Shown in pieces: positions 4,784 to 5,111 of a DNA stretch of 5,111 nucleotides (positions are counted from its first letter, which is position 1; every line of letters starts with the position of its first letter). The position numbers and the translations under genes are program-made. The notes beneath the pieces were generated by a model that was not told where the DNA came from, did no database searches, and was given only the letters and a program-made list of their open reading frames with translations. Source of the stretch: Alistipes sp. GTDB taxonomy: Bacteria; Bacteroidota; Bacteroidia; Bacteroidales; Rikenellaceae. The DNA lies in assembly GCA_017501025.1 (NCBI GenBank), contig JAFVXS010000220.1:1-5111 (forward strand), in the 5' to 3' direction.

Positions 4784-5111
4784 ATGACACGAAGTATCAA
4801 AATAGCACTTTTGGCTGCGGTAGCAATGCTATCGTTGGTGGCAACGTCGTGTCGCAGCGGTATTAGCGAGAACGATGCTCCGATAGTGTGGAGCGACGAG
4901 ATTGAGTTCGATGTGCGTTTTGCGGGCGAGTGGAACGATGGCAACGCAACCAAATCGGCAGCCATATCCGAGCGTATTGCATCGGTGGCAATAGGTCGCG
5001 ACACGCTCCATATCGACGTCGCAGTCGAGCCTAATCGCCAACTCCCTGCGGGATGTATCCGCATAGAGCAGGTTGCCGAGACCGAAGAGTTGGCAGCCGA
5101 CACCGAGAGCC
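4784..5111 (+). CDS. Lipoprotein, probable minor or accessory fimbrial subunit (3' end outside window)
   Basis: An open frame of 109 complete codons runs to the window end without a stop. It begins MTRSIKIALLAAVAMLSLVATSC, a signal peptide with a lipobox ATSC and Cys23 as lipidated residue. The mature part has EIEFDVRFAGEW followed by ATKSAAI, the same order as in the upstream fimbrillin (a strand of the form IxF, then a basic residue in a polar stretch), then a strand-rich segment HIDVAVEPNRQLP. Family cannot be fixed from this part alone; a second fimbrillin-like subunit is the best guess, based on the layout and on position directly downstream. Codon use (GCG, TCG, CGC) resembles the first two pilus genes, not the fimbrillin gene. 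No separate promoter is seen in 4661-4783, so it is probably expressed by read-through past the tandem hairpins. AGAGGG before the ATG is a weak Shine-Dalgarno-like string. Confidence 0.78.
   Translation, partial: MTRSIKIALLAAVAMLSLVATSCRSGISENDAPIVWSDEIEFDVRFAGEWNDGNATKSAAISERIASVAIGRDTLHIDVAVEPNRQLPAGCIRIEQVAETEELAADTES

Noticed and set aside
4690..5103. Minus-strand open frame of 137 codons at the right edge
   Set aside because: It overlaps the plus-strand lipoprotein at 4784, which has a clean signal peptide and lipobox; the minus frame also crosses the tandem hairpins.

Overview
The window looks like a piece of a Bacteroidales chromosome (phylum Bacteroidota). The evidence is the protein families (DUF3575, DUF5119 and fimbrillin-type lipoproteins), the lack of Shine-Dalgarno sequences with A-rich start contexts instead, and a -7 promoter box of the Bacteroidota type TAnnTTTG. 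Genus cannot be fixed from this sequence. All genes supported here are on the + strand.

Region 1 (about 1-832) is housekeeping. It holds the 3' end of a XerC/XerD-type tyrosine recombinase with most of its catalytic centre visible, then a short ribosome hibernation factor (RaiA/HPF), closed by a clear intrinsic terminator at 805-832.

Region 2 (about 833-1226) has no gene. It is AT-rich, carries small direct and inverted repeats, a convincing promoter at about 987-1017, and a predicted leader of about 200 nt with several possible RNA hairpins.

Region 3 (1227-5111, running off the window) is a type V pilus (fimbrillin) gene cluster. Its first gene encodes an outer-membrane protein with an OmpA-like domain followed by DUF3575. 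The second encodes a DUF5119 lipoprotein and overlaps the first by ATGA. The third encodes a fimbrillin-family lipoprotein, probably the main structural subunit judging by its distinct codon use. The fourth is a lipoprotein cut by the window end, probably a minor or accessory subunit. A leader rich in TAACAAA repeats precedes the fimbrillin gene, and two adjacent hairpins with the same loop sequence separate it from the fourth gene.

The protein families are known. The strongest signal is a run of nine G at 1331-1339, early in the DUF3575 gene. Gain or loss of one G leads to a stop codon within a few codons in either frame, which is the layout of a slipped-strand phase-variation switch. Because the next gene overlaps by ATGA, the switch could also affect it. 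The tandem same-loop hairpins and the long structured leader are the next most interesting points.
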